DNA of 64,000 nt from Aplectana chamaeleonis (taxonomy: Eukaryota > Nematoda > Chromadorea > Rhabditida > Cosmocercidae). Positions within the stretch are counted from its first letter, which is position 1, and each line of letters opens with the position of its first letter. Where the stretch lies: NCBI GenBank assembly GCA_029168955.1, contig JAPDOI010000195.1, forward strand, positions 310,001 to 374,000. The letters are read 5' to 3'. Under the pieces are notes generated by a model. It did no database searches, was not told where the DNA came from, and worked only from the letters and a program-made list of their open reading frames with translations. The position numbers and the translations under genes were made by a program. This document shows positions 1 through 11,412 of the stretch, one piece after another.

Positions 1-300
1 AATACTGTCTGATCATGCTCTCAGCGTGCGTGTCGAGGGGCCGTCGCGAGGGCATTTTCTGGACGCGTAATTCGATTGACAGGAAAATTAGATGGAAAGT
101 GGACATTATACCGCTAGCTATTTGCAGTTGTGCGAACGTTTGCCCGAAAAAAATGCCTTCGCTACAAGCGCTTGACACGCACGCCTACCGTGTTAGCGGG
201 CAATCCCATTCGGAAAGGCTTTTACCCAAATTATTTCTCCATCTGCGCGAGATGCTAATGATGATAATTAAAGGTCGCACTTCAGAGCCAACATCCAGTT

Positions 301-445
301 CAACCCCTCATTGTCAGTAACAGGTGCTGCTAACATCAGTACGACCTGCCACTGATGAGGGGTTGAAACCGAGAACACGTTAGCAGCACCTGCCACTGAG
401 GAGGGGTTGGAACCGAGAACTCGTTAGCAGCACCTGCTGCTGACA
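301..445. repeat. 44-bp tandem repeat with inverted partner
   Basis: Two and a half copies of a 44-bp unit (words GAGGGGTTG, AACCGAGAAC and GTTAGCAGCACCTGC) occupy about 345-445. An inverted copy of the same words (CAACCCCTCA, GGTGCTGCTAAC) lies at 301-334, so the block can fold back. It sits upstream of the first recognised PTR exon, presumably in an intron. I see no coding signal in 1-546 otherwise. Confidence 0.7.
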
Positions 446-546
446 GCGAGGTGTTCGAAGCTATGTTAGCGCTGGTGCCAAACCGAATGCGCTGTCGTCC
501 AATCCTTCAAGTTCGTGAGATGTAGCCTATATACATCAGTGTTCAG

Positions 547-3500
547 GTCTACAAATGCAAGTTGTTGTGAATCGGCCACCGGATCTCTTCAATCCATCCA
601 AACGAGCGGAATTTGCCAAAATGATGGGAGGTACAACCTAATACGTCCCTCCCTAATTCATGGAAGACTTACACACAAGTTTGCAACAGTTTGATGCAAA
701 TGAAATTTCAGACTTTGAGAATACTCATTACACCATGAATCACAATGCGACTATGATATGGCTAAACGCCTTCGAACTGCACCTGCAGCGAGAGGAGAAC
801 GAGCTCAACATCGAGAAGCCTACCAAGTGGGTTTCCATTCGATAGCTGCCCCAAGAATCGATCTTGCTCCTCATTGGCGATTTGGACGAACTCTTCTCCA
901 GCACTTCTGCGTGGTACCGCCGATGTCGTGACTGGCTATTGGTGGCTGGCGGTCGTAGACTCTGGGAGAAGGATATGGTATGGGGACAGACAGAAGAGGT
1001 GCTGTGTGATTCAGTTGATCAATGTCGCTATCTTCTTCATGATTGGTTCACTAACAAAAGACTTGATTGTAGGATTTCTACACACTGAAAGCTTTCCGCT
1101 TTCAACTCGGCCTCAGAAACTATCGCACGCCCACAGATCATACAAACAGCTGCAAAATGATGCGAGAGGTTGCAGCCAGATACCAGCAGTTCAACGTCAC
1201 TACATTCCATGAATACTACCCTTTTGCCGATCAGGTTAGCCCATTATCATGTACATGGTCTAGCCGATTGTTACCCTGACGCTAAACCGGGTCAGCGGGA
1301 TCCTGCGTTCAGAGTTCTCTCAAAGTGATCAACTGTCATTTCGACTGAGCGACTTCGTGTGGCGTAGTCGCTAGCTGTTCACGGCGAGCAGACGCAATAC
1401 GTGCAAGCTGGCACGGATATGGAATTCGAGCGCCGTCGTTAATCTCATGTTCCAACGCAACGCGGCGCGACTGACGTCACGCGAAGGCAAGCCGCTACTG
1501 TCTCTTCAAATGAATCGCAATAAGCTCAACAAGGTCTTTAACAGTAACAATTCACGAGGTAGAATAGAATAGTTAACATTTGGATAAACACGAAAGAAGG
1601 GCCTTCTACTCTTTTTAGAACGGAGTGCACAAACTCATAGTCCGCTACTGGTCCTCTACTGGCCCTCTATACGGTAATCGGCGTGCTCTCTGCCGACCCT
1701 AATATGCATTGGCGACCACGTAAGCGACCGATACGTCACTGCCGTCACCCACCAACTGGAGAGTTGGACGGCGGAGTCGCGTTGTGGGTAGGTGGGTGGC
1801 GCAAGTGACATGTAGATCGCTTGCAGGGCCACGATGCATACTGGAGTCGGCCGAGAATGCTCTGATTACTGTAGCAGAGGGCCAGTATAAGACCAGTAGC
1901 TGACTACGAGTTTGTGCACTTCGTTTCAAACTTTGTATAATTGATTGCAAAACGGACTGGCGCCCGAACGTAGCTGCTTTGCTCACGCCTGGCTTGTTCG
2001 TGGTCCGCGTTGTCAACAATCAATCTGTCAACCATGTATTATCTCTGTGATCCAATTAGGAAGCCGCACTGCGCTATCGCGCGTGAAATCAATCGATTGG
2101 AAGTCATCAATCCTTCGTTCACTCGCAAGCCACATTCCCGCCAAGCAGCGTATCGGCTTCTCTATTGAATCTCATGGACCGTACAAAGTGTGCCCGAATG
2201 AGAATGGCGGCCCACGCGGCCGGCATGCTTGGCAGGCGGCTGTCGCATGTGCCGCTCTCGGACGAGTGTTGGATTTCAACGACGGCCGTCCCCTCTCCCA
2301 TCTTCTACAGAGCTGATTGGTTGGCGCATGGCTTGCTGCCAGCCGGTGCCGGCCCCGTTCGTAGTCGATGGCGGTGGGGACTTTTCGCATGCTCGTCCGG
2401 AAGCGGCGAACGCGACGGCCGCCTGCCAAGCACGCCGGCCGCTTGGGCCGCCATTCTCATTCGTGCACACCTTACGTATATAGTCCACCCGATCTCCAAA
2501 ATTATGTAGTGTAGTCCACCGAATTTCACACATCTTATCAAAGAGAAGCGGTTGGAAGGGGATCAATATGCATCAATTCGTAGGCAACACGCTCGCCATC
2601 AGTTGAGTGGGAGCGGTTGGGCAGCAATGAGTTTCATGTCCATAAATCTCCGACCAACCACCTTTCATGGATGAGTACATGTGCAACTTTTGGTGGACTA
2701 CGCTATACTGAAATTCGGAAGCATTGCCTGTGTGTAGTCGAAACGCTGAGGTGGCATAGTTTTTCAACCGCCGTGAAGCCCAGTTATTGACATACATGAT
2801 CCTGCCTTTTCGTTTCGCACGCAAACCATCTTCAGGAAACGCGTCTCCTCCGACATCATTAATGTAGTCGTGTATCGACAGTTGGAAGGTTTTAATGGCT
2901 TCCTTTACATCGTTCTCGACATATCATTCTTTTGGTGAAAGTCGATATCTTCTACCCAATTTGTATCTGGAGAGTACAACGAACGTTCGAGTACAAAAGA
3001 GTGAGGTATTGGCAGTCCAGAGCGCGAAGAAGCTGCTACTCTGACATGGTTTAGTCTTAAATCTATAATCTCCCCGCGAAACCATTAGGTGATGGGGAAT
3101 CTGCTCAGAAGGAATTCTTTGAAACTTCGGAATGAACTGCATACACGCCCTACTAGTATAGCGTGTTGGGGTTTCCCGGCCTGTGAGGTGCGCTCGAAAT
3201 AAATACCTGAACTTTGATGATCTGCACTTTTAATTCGCTTGCGCTGGTTCGCTTCCCAGTAAATCTCTCATGTTCTAATCATAAATTTTGTTAACTATAT
3301 CGGTATCAATTTCTCTTCAGTACCTCGAGCTTAAACCGTCGCTGGTGCAGAACTTCACCTTTGGTTTACTTTCCATGTTTGCTGTGACGGTGATAATGAT
3401 TCCAGACGTAAGAGCAGCATTTGCCGTGGTTCTCTGCATAGCAAGTATAAACGCAGGTAAGCAATGGACTTGCTCAAAGTGGGCGTTATCATACCGAATG

Positions 3501-4740
3501 AATTTAGGTGTGCTTGGATTCATGACCTTTTGGGGAGTAAACCTTGATAGCGTTTCGATGATCACGGTAAGCCTCTAAGCTGGATGATTGTAAATAACAT
3601 ACTCATAATGAGTTGCTAGGAGCAAAATGGGACTTCAGGTGATTATGTGCATTGGATTCGCCGTGGATTTGTCCGCTCACATCGCCTATGCCTACTCTCA
3701 AGCCTACGGAAGCGCTCATGAGCGAGCGGTATACGCGCTGGAAACCCTTGGCTGGCCGGTGTTTTTGGTCAGTTAGATATTTGTTAAAGGAAGCGTTCAC
3801 GATGATCATCCTCGTTGACTTTTCACAGTGAAATGATAGGCGAGAAGGATCCTAGGCTCCCAGTGTCGAAAGAACGGTAGAAAACGCACCAGGAGCGGCA
3901 AAATAACGGCTGCGAACAAGCGTTTTGGTGCCCCAGACACGTCTGGTACCCCAGATCCGCCCCCTCGAAATGAACAAATGAAGACTCAGATTACAGGAAT
4001 GATCAAGACAAGTAAGTGCTGATAGGTGAGCTGATCGCTTCTTTGCACTGATAGGTATCATCCTTCTAGCGGTCAATTCCTCCACGCTCGAAAATCAACG
4101 TTAACAAGAGAGGGCCTATTTTTGCTCGAAAACGCGTCTTTCGTGTCCTTTTCAAGCATGCCTTGTTACATAGGGCACCAGACCTTCCGGAGATATCGGA
4201 AGCGAAATTTATCTTGAACACTGCCATGCAGCGATTTCAAGGAAACGTTAAAATCTGTCCTCATTCAGGGAGCTTCCTCGACAATTCTTGGCATCATGGT
4301 GCTCACTCTTGTGGACTCATACATTGTACAGATTTTTTTCAAAACAGTATTCCTCGTGATCTCCTTTTCGATGCTTCATGGACTGCTATTTCTCCCAGTT
4401 CTGCTTATCCTAATCATACCAGAAACTAGGGTAAGTCGTCATGGTCAGAAAGAACATATCTGTAAATAATATCCAAATTTGATCCTTTCAGCGCAGAAAA
4501 CAGGCGAAGCCTCGAAAGCCTAGAGCCGTGTTCACGTGCGACAGTGCAGTTGGACTCCAGAAGAAGGGCTCGCTCAGGGACATTGAACACCGGCCCGCCA
4601 TGGACGGAATGGAGAAGGAGTCCGATAGATCATCAACGTATTCTAAACAAGCGAAAGAACAGCCTCCAGATGAGGATGTCGTTAAGGCCACAGTCGATAG
4701 ACTGACTGGAAAGGTACTCCCTCCGGACAGCGCTGGATGA
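547..4740 (+). CDS. Patched-related (PTR) membrane protein, C-terminal part, nine exons
   Basis: Nine exons join in one open frame of about 412 codons: 547-630, 667-826, 902-998, 1073-1234, 3321-3456, 3508-3566, 3639-3767, 4269-4430, 4492-4740 (TGA 4738-4740). Every junction keeps phase and uses GT..AG. Exons 1-4 encode a non-membrane loop with ENTHYTMNHNATMIWLNAFE and FNVTTFHEYYPFADQ. Exons 5-8 encode the membrane bundle with GVNLDSVSMIT, GFAVDLSAHIAYAY and FFKTVFLVISF, ending LPVLLILIIPETR. Exon 9 is a charged hydrophilic tail. These are family hallmarks of nematode patched-related proteins, RND-fold proteins related to Patched and Dispatched that act in cuticle and epithelial membranes. 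The Asp in GFAVDL sits where RND proteins carry a membrane acidic residue. The N-terminal half is left of the window. The donors at 999 (GTGCTG) and 3768 (GTCAGT) are weak, and the intron 631-666 is only 36 nt. Confidence 0.85.
1626..1921. mobile_element. Inverted-repeat MITE in PTR intron
   Basis: Imperfect arms of about 60 bp begin GTGCACAAACTCATAGTC and end GACTACGAGTTTGTGCAC. The words CTACTGGCCCTCT and AGAGGGCCAGTA also pair. No protein is encoded. This is a non-autonomous element of unknown superfamily; I could not fix a target duplication. Confidence 0.65.
2185..2473. mobile_element. GC-rich inverted-repeat MITE in PTR intron
   Basis: Arms of about 65 bp run from AAGTGTGCCCGAATGAGAAT to the matching complement ending ATTCGTGCACACCTT. 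Both arms contain GGCGGCC and CTTGGCAGGCGG words. The several overlapping open frames here are by-products of the palindrome and are not genes. Confidence 0.7.
2573..3142 (-). pseudogene. Unrecognised decayed reading frame in the PTR intron
   Basis: Read on the - strand, two overlapping frames (3142-2924, then about 2910-2573) look protein-like rather than random. Fragments include IPSEQIPHHLMVSRGDYRF, then KGRIMYVNNWASRRLK and GGWSEIYGHETHCCPTAPTQ, with one frame change near 2920. I recognise no domain. It may be a relic of a transposon gene or of an exon from another gene, and it does not belong to the PTR protein, which is on the other strand. Confidence 0.3.
3788..4225. mobile_element. 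Diverged TTAA-flanked MITE in PTR intron 8
   Basis: The left end TTAAAGGAAGCGTTCACGAT and right end TCTTGAACACTGCCA resemble the AGGCAGTGTTCACGA ends of the TTAA family seen elsewhere in the window. It lies within the intron 3768-4268 and leaves both splice sites intact. Confidence 0.5.
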
Positions 4741-7230
4741 CCCAAATCAATTATATTTAATATTATGTGAATGTATACATGAGTCTTTCATCTTTCAGTG
4801 TTATGCCAGAGTTGCAATCAGTCTTAATAGACGTCTATCTTCTCTAGATGTAAATTTTCTGTGCTCGGCGACAGCCACTGCGACCGATTACAACTTCGGC
4901 ACAACTACTGACTAATTGCTTGCCTTTCTCCGAACGGGAATCGAACTTTCTTAATGAATATTTATACTTCCTATATGTTACTCTTGGTTGCCCACGCACC
5001 GTGTGCGGTCTCCCGTTTTCTCAGTCGATGGGTGGCATGATGCCTCTGAGGAAGCGGTTCGGTATGCCCTCTCATTCCGTGAGGCCGAAATTTCAGTGAT
5101 TTACCACGTTTCCTGTATTTGGCTACAATCTCAGCCCGCGCTAGTTACGCTGAACGCAGTGAGGCGCTAACGAAGAATGTTTCTATAAATAGTTAACTCT
5201 GTTCAAACACATTTAGATGACAGTCCAAGTGACTAAAATAGAAGCACCTCCCATGACTTGGGAGCTTCTACGTAGTCAGGACACTCCACGAGCATCTGGG
5301 GTAGTAGTAATCCATCCGAAACTACTAGTTTCAAAATGATCAAAACCTGAATGTATCCCGCGCGTTTAAACCTCGCATGAAAACGCGAATTTGAGGCGAA
5401 TAAGCGATAATTGGGTACGAAATCGTATTCCTAGTGTTGCTCGACCCTGGAATAACCTACCTTCCAAATTTGGTGCGAAGTGGTTCGGTGCTTCACATGC
5501 AGTGCTCCCTTCTTTCGAGGTAGCAGCTAGAAAACCTCATGGTTTCGGGCAAGCTCGCGAGCTCGCTGAAACTGGCAGTATGCGCTGCATTCTCGCAGGG
5601 TGGGCAGAGCACGATGAAATAGTGCAGATATGATGGAGACGCAAGACACTTCCAGTCTCCTGAGGAACAAGTGATGCGGAGGATTTTTTCGTCGATCATG
5701 CGAGGTCGTCCAACACTACATAGATGAGGCTCCGTCCACTTCTTGCAAGAGCATGCGATTACGCAAAATCGATGTTCACCGTGGGTACACGATTTGCTAG
5801 CCGCTCACTCACACGCGCTCCCCCTCGCGCGCCCTCGCCCGCTCCCTCTGGCTCGCTTGCGCCAGCACCACGAAGGAAGCAGCAAGCTTCAATCTTACTG
5901 CTCCATCACTGGAGCAGGAGGCATTAAACCTGCAGCAAAACTGTTGCCCTTGTTTTCCATAATCCCATTACGGAAGCAGAAAACCGCGGGAAATTACATA
6001 CCAGCCGCTGCGCCGACTAGAGCGACTGATCACCGGATCAAACGATTTCAATCGAACGAACGCGAGGTATGGGTGTTTTCCTGTGTTGAATTGCGGGCAC
6101 GGGCTGCTCCAGCGTTGAGGAGCGTCGAGAGGCGCGCGAGAGCGGGAACGCCCGCTCTCGGTACTTATAGACGATGCCTGAGCGACAGTCAGCTTACGAC
6201 AGCCGGCTGGCTGCAGTCGCCGCGCACGGTCAACCTAGCCGCACATTGCGGCGCACATCGCTACCTCCTTAGATGATTGGTGATGGACTGAGGTTATGCA
6301 TATAGATCGCGGTTTGTGCGAGCCTTCAATGCAAAGAACATTACAACTCTTTACGTAGACACTGAAATGAGGATTTTGGTCTCAGTAAAGCTGTATATAT
6401 TACGGGATACGTGAATGTATTGCATTGATAGAGAAATTCAACAATTTTTCCAAGGGGCTGGAACTCCGAAAGGGCTTAAATTTTACGTAAATGTGAAACA
6501 TTCTCCAAATTTTTGAGGGGTAGAGCCCGTGGTCCCAGCACGATTGCCTTCGAGCTGCGTGCTGCATCAGTGGTTGTAAGCTACTGCAGACCAGGATTTC
6601 GTTTTAATTTCTAGAAAACAATTTCCTAAAAATCAAAGAAAGATGAAGAAGCATATTCGAGCAATTTCCCAGATAAGCGAAAAAAATTTCGTTTGGTTCA
6701 ACAGAAAGCAAAAACTTTTGCTACTGCGATCGTTCAGAAGTTACAAACGATAATCAGAAATTCTCATTCGTCTACGGATGTAGTAAGCAATGAAAATGGT
6801 TACAAGAATCGAAAGGTGAAAACTTGCGGCAAGAAATGACAGCAATAATATTCATAATAAAATCAAAAAGTATAATGAATTCCGTTGAAGAGTGGTGAGG
6901 AAAACGAAGTCTCAGCCTCACGTTATTGAGGTCCTAGAATTATTGTCCGGTGGACAGAATTCACTCGAAAATGGTACAATTAAAATAATTCATTAAATAT
7001 GTGTTATACATCTGACTAAGTAAGAAACGAGTTTTCGAATCCGCTGGACCAGCCACTTCATTTTATACACCTTGAGTGAATAATTTTGAATGCATCATTC
7101 CTCCATCGTTTTTACTTTTGAAGTAATTTATTTATTATTATTGAAGACGCGTGAAATACGCGTAAAAAACAACGCAGGAAATGAACGAACTCAATACTTA
7201 ATGGGTAGAATCCAAGTACACAAAAATGAT
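4741..7230. other. Intergenic region without a recognisable gene
   Basis: I find no convincing gene here. At 5391-5633 a short frame contains RPWNNLPSKFGA, which faintly resembles the WNxLP tail of non-LTR retrotransposon proteins, too weak to call. 5800-5880 is a pyrimidine-rich CT/CG tract. 6100-6260 is GC-rich with TATAG at 6166-6170 and TCAG at 6189-6192. 6281-7230 is plain AT-rich sequence. Confidence 0.5.
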
Positions 7231-7231
7231 C

Positions 7232-8925
7232 TCAACAGAAAAAGTCGAAACCGTTTAGCAAACGCATGAGCATAAAAGTGAGAGGGGGAAGCTGTATAGA
7301 AGACATGTAAGACAGCCTGTTACTCCGCAGAAGAGACTTGAAGGCATTCAGAGACATACTCAGAATGCCCGCATTATCGCACAACATTTGGTTGAACTTT
7401 CTTCCGTTACGATAAGTGAAAGATGTGATCTGACCCGTGACCTCGCTACTGAGATATAAAAACCTGAGCCTGCCGTTCCGGCTTCTTGTAATTAATGTTC
7501 CAAAAAACTTTAATGGATTCAAGGATAACTTTCTAGTTAGTAATCTCCATGTTCTCTGTTCTTCGAACCTCGGCATCGTATAATAGACTTTGTACTGATA
7601 TGCCAAATGAGGTTAGTAGGTGGGGCTTTATTTAGGCCGTAAATAAAGCTCCACCTACTAACCTCGTTTGGCATATCAGTAGAAAGTTTCTAGTTAGTAT
7701 TTTAAACAGCATAATAAGATCGGCTATCTCTGTTCTTCTGCAAAGACTAGGCAGCTTCAGAACCCTGACTCTTTCGGTACCTCAAAGTACTTGGGAATAT
7801 GTGAGGCCAGGGGTGCGTTCCAAGAATATTCCCATGGCAAAACGCGTCCATGGAAGCGTAGTCACGGCCACGTGGGAGCAATTTTCAGTTATAATTCGCG
7901 TCCATGGAGAGCAAATTTGTCTATAGGAAGGTTGTTTCTCCTCCCACGGCGTCTTGGGAACGTTCTTGGAACGCACCCCAGAACATCTCATCATCAGTTT
8001 GCGGGTGAAAATGTTTCGAACAGTTTCCAACAGACCAATATCCCCCTTCAGAACCGGGTTGAAGACGGCTATTCCGCACTCAACAATGGGCCTTACGTAG
8101 GTTTTGTAGGCCCGTAGAAGTACCTGGGGATTATTGCTTCTGAATATCTTGAAAATGTTGTAAGTACGATAATTCGCCTTCCTGACCAAATTTCTGTAGT
8201 GCGGCCTCAAACTCAAGTCTCTGATTATTTGAAAACCTAGATCTCTGACGTCAGGAACACACTAGAATTTGACACTTCAACGTTTAGGTCCAACCAACGC
8301 TTCGATTATCTCCACTGATTTGTAGGTGATTAGATTTTTCTATTGCTATCGGGAGCTCCCACTCATCTGCCCAATGGCCTATGTAGTCTATTGCGGCCTG
8401 AATGCCCTCAGAATCCTCATCATTCACCACTTTCTTGTAAATTTTAATGTCGTCTGAGTACATTTTAAAGGTTACACCAAAACGTGAAACAATATCAGGA
8501 CGTTCATACGTATAAACTAAGAAAAATAGTGGTGATAGAACGGCTCCCTGCAGAACTCCGCTTCAGGCTGAATACACCGAAGAATACACGCCATCAACTT
8601 CAACTTGATAGGTCCTATCGGAAAGGAAGATTCGCGCCCAACTTATCAGCAGGGGATGAACCCCAATGACGTCCATTTTTTGAAGCAGTTTTCGCATTGG
8701 GACTTAGGTTTTTTGGGAGAGCTTGAAAGAATGTTCCCACTTCCATCCAAAAGATTAGGAATAGAGTTTCTGTTACCAGTACAGGAACCCACGTATATAT
8801 AGAACCTGTTCTTGTCATTCCCCTGGATACCTTTCTTCTCCAAATGGAGGTTGTATTTAGACAGGGCCTTTTGAACATTTTTATTATAGGACTCATACTC
8901 TTCCCGAGCGTCTCCTTCCCACACG
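7232..8925 (-). pseudogene. L2/CR1-like non-LTR retrotransposon, copy A, internally deleted
   Basis: On the - strand: the EN-RT linker with EEYESYNKNVQKALSKYNLH and IPNLLDGSGNILSSSPKKPK (8924-8646), then RT palm pieces GVLQGAVLSPL and MYSDDIKIY (about 8570-8440), then the C-terminal region LLRAYKTYVRPIVECGIAVF (8216-7900), then a terminal piece (7606-7232) with ITRSRNGRLRFLYLSS. The front half of the RT is missing between linker and palm, and frames shift repeatedly, so it is dead. The family tentatively belongs to the L2/CR1 group. Confidence 0.7.
7594..7680. repeat. Near-perfect 41-bp foldback
   Basis: Arms 7594-7634 and 7640-7680 are inverted copies with two mismatches around a 5-bp loop (GGCCG). 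They carry ACTGATATGCCAAA and GGTTAGTAGGTGG. The foldback interrupts the C-terminal part of retrotransposon copy A, and similar retrotransposon sequence (TTTCTAGTTAGTA) occurs on both sides. Confidence 0.85.
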
Positions 8926-9175
8926 CGCCACGGTCCCTACGTATTACCAGCCGTTGAAAACCCACAAGCTTCCCCCACTAGATGCGAGTGAGGCCTTGAC
9001 GGATGACCGAATCGAGAAGCGCCCCATTGTATCTTCTTGCGCAGGACCCACCGCTGGTGTCAGGTGGTTTTTTCATCACATACTGTAACCTCTTCTGAAG
9101 TTCGTTCTATCGCACCTGCTGAACACTGATGATTTCCTCCGTGGTCTCACGAATTGTGATTTCTCTTCTACAGAT

Positions 9176-9547
9176 GTGCAATATCAGAGTTTTGACGTAA
9201 CCGCGCTGTATACTAACGTAGACACAAACACAGCTATCGAGGCATGTTTGAGTTCCCTACGTGAACATAAAGAAGACATACGGCTCAACAATCTGAAGAT
9301 CGACAATTTACAAATATTGTTACGTGCGGCCGTAGAGTTCAACTTCTTCCGACTCCAAAATGTCATCTACCGGCAGAAGCGCGGGCTAGCAATGGGAAAT
9401 AGACTCGCACCATTGTTAGCAATTCTATTCATGGACAGGTTAGAAAGAAGTTGCTTGAGAGCAGATGTGCTCTACTATGATTGCTACATTGACGGAATCA
9501 TCGTAGTGGCCAACTGTCACCAGTACGGGAACCCACGTACCTATTCA
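9176..9547 (+). pseudogene. Penelope-like element reverse transcriptase fragment
   Basis: This frame carries FDVTALYTNV (motif A region), YRQKRGLAMGNRLAPLLA and YYDCYIDGIIVVA, the order and spacing of Penelope-like RTs (FDVxxLYTNVP, QxxGxAMGxxLAPxLA, RYVDD). The second catalytic Asp of the YxDD box is Gly (GGA at 9494-9496). No GIY-YIG endonuclease domain is visible, and the fragment ends where an inverted-repeat element begins at 9548. It lies opposite in strand to the flanking L2/CR1-like copies. Confidence 0.75.
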
Positions 9548-10174
9548 GGCAAACTGGGGCGTCGACAACAGCTTCATAAGTTATCATCTTATAAACCGCT
9601 CCCTGTTGACAAGTCAATTCTCTCGTGTTGTCAGCCTGAGACCTGCCCGTTGCCCAGCGACGTCCGCCTGTTGTCGGGCTGTTGACAACTCGATGTGTCG
9701 CGTTTAGCGCCCTTTTAGCAGCACTTCACATCCTACAGGACTGTTTCATCGAGCTTCGGTAATACTTTTTACCGACACGCTTCGCGGTCGGCACACCGGC
9801 AAGCGTCGCGGTCGGCATTCTGACACGCGTCGCGGTCGGCACTCCGACCCGCGTCGCGGTCGGCACTCCGACACGCGTCGCGGCTGGATCGCCCTGCCTC
9901 CACTAGAGCAACCACCGGATAGGCAGGACCCGTAGATGCTGGGCGGGGTCAATGTACCGCAAACTTGGGTAATTCAACCGGCTGCGTTGTCATCACTCAC
10001 AGCATGCCTAAAAAATGCGTCGTATACTTCCCTTGTATCTAGAGCGTTAGCTGTGCAACAGCTCGACATCGACCAGAGCATAACTCGCGACCACGGCCCC
10101 GCCGAATATCGGCGCGTTGGCCAGCGGTGACTCTTGGTGAGCGGATCAACCTGTGGTCGACGCCCCAGTTTGCC
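9548..10174. mobile_element. 627-bp terminal-inverted-repeat element
   Basis: Ends are inverted copies of GGCAAACTGGGGCGTCGAC followed by AACAG or CACAG. Inside lie a 24-bp GC-rich minisatellite (9774-9893) and a core with CAAACTTGGGTAATTCAACC that also occurs in other elements of the window. It sits exactly between the Penelope-like fragment and retrotransposon copy B. No coding region. Confidence 0.7.
9774..9893. repeat. 24-bp minisatellite, about 4.5 copies
   Basis: The unit is GCGTCGCGGTCGGCACTCC plus GACAC. Because 24 is a multiple of three, the reverse strand shows an eight-residue repeat (CRPRRVSE), which is not a gene. Confidence 0.85.
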
Positions 10175-10182
10175 AGAGTATA

Positions 10183-11412
10183 GAACCTGTTCTTGTCATT
10201 CCCCTCGATAACTTTTTTCTCCAGGTAGAGGTTTGTATTTAGACAGGGCCTTTTCAACTTTTTTATTATAAGACTCATACTCTTCCCGAGCGTCTGGGTG
10301 CCCGAAAAACGAGGCTATATCCCACAAGAGAGATCTATAGTTGGCCATATTCTTAAGACGATCTGGTAGATTCAGTTCCCTTCGTAAGACTTCCCGTAGT
10401 GGCACAAACATTTCGATAACGTGTTCGATAACTCCAACAAAAGTCTCGTACATTTCGTCAACAGTTCCAGGGCTATTCATAATTCCAATCCAGTCGACAA
10501 TGCTCAAATGTTCTTAAATTGTCTCTTGATTGGCTTTTTTTAAAATCCCTAATAAGTTGTGGTCGTTCTGGTGCAATGTCTACGGCAAGAGTGAAAGTTA
10601 CTGTCGCATGATCACTACCACCAATAGGAGCTTTGACATCAACATTTTGTACGAAATCGGTTTCGTTACATAGTACGAGGTCTAGTAGCGAACCGCCTCT
10701 GGTGGCCCCAGGCACTAATTGTCAAAGACCGTGGGTGTCAAAAGTTTCGCAAAATGTGTTCGCTGGATTACCTATCCGCGTGTTGACGTCAGTATGTTGA
10801 AGTCCCCTAGAACAATGCAGGGCGAACTGTAGGAAACAAAATCATTTATTGCTGGCGTTGATGTTGAAACTCGAGATGCGTTGGATGATATTTCAACGAA
10901 CCGCTTTTTATTCGCAACGTTTCGGGTCGTGGACCCTTCTGAAGATTTCTCTTTGCAACAACCAGGAGCTCGGTAAATCCCTACAAAACGGAGAGTGGAA
11001 TTACAAGCAAATGTATCCCAAACTAGAATCTCATAGGAGTCACTGACAGATTCGTGAAAAATTCGGTTATAAGACAGCGACTCTTTAATCAAAAGAATAA
11101 CACCGCTTCCTTTTTATATGTTCTGTCGCACCTGATTCCCTCATACTGAGTAGATACCACACCAAGAAGAGCACTCAAATCATTTTTGGAGCTTAGCCAT
11201 GTATCTGTTAGAAAGATCACGTTGTAGTTATTCTGGCAAAGATTTGATATCAAAGAGTCACGGTTTTTCACAAGAGATCTAATGTTCGAAAGTGCGCATG
11301 ATATCATGCAACATGAGTTCCTTCGAAAGCTCAGCATTCCCTTAGGATTGCTGGGCTGTGAAGCGATCATGCTTGCGTTAGCGCTCTGAGACTGTGCCTG
11401 TGACTGCGACAA
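10183..11412 (-). pseudogene. L2/CR1-like retrotransposon, copy B, endonuclease and linker only
   Basis: On the - strand: the start of an EEP endonuclease (SNIRSLVKNRDSLI, LTDTWLS), then VGIYRAPG, PCIVLGDFN, then the domain end LLDLVLCN and GGSDHATVTF, then the linker PLREVLRRELNLPDRLKNM and EEYESYNKKVEKALSKY. The frame changes at about 11090 and 10720. The GDFN and SDH boxes remain, and the usual E of LTETWL is D. The copy stops at 10183 in the same linker segment where copy A begins. Confidence 0.7.

Larger units (their letters stand above)
1235..3320 (+). other. Large PTR intron filled with repeats
   Basis: This 2.1-kb intron separates ..EYYPFADQ from YLELKPSLVQ.., which are adjacent in PTR proteins. 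It holds the two inverted-repeat elements at 1626-1921 and 2185-2473 and an unrecognised decayed reading frame on the other strand (2573-3142). Splice sites are GTTAGC at 1235 and TTCTCTTCAG ending at 3320. Confidence 0.75.

Noticed and set aside
5391..5633. Retrotransposon C-terminal relic (RPWNNLPSKF)
   Set aside because: One short motif only; no further domain on either side.
9746..9952. Arg-rich repeat protein (SECRPRR units) on the - strand
   Set aside because: Explained by the 24-bp minisatellite.
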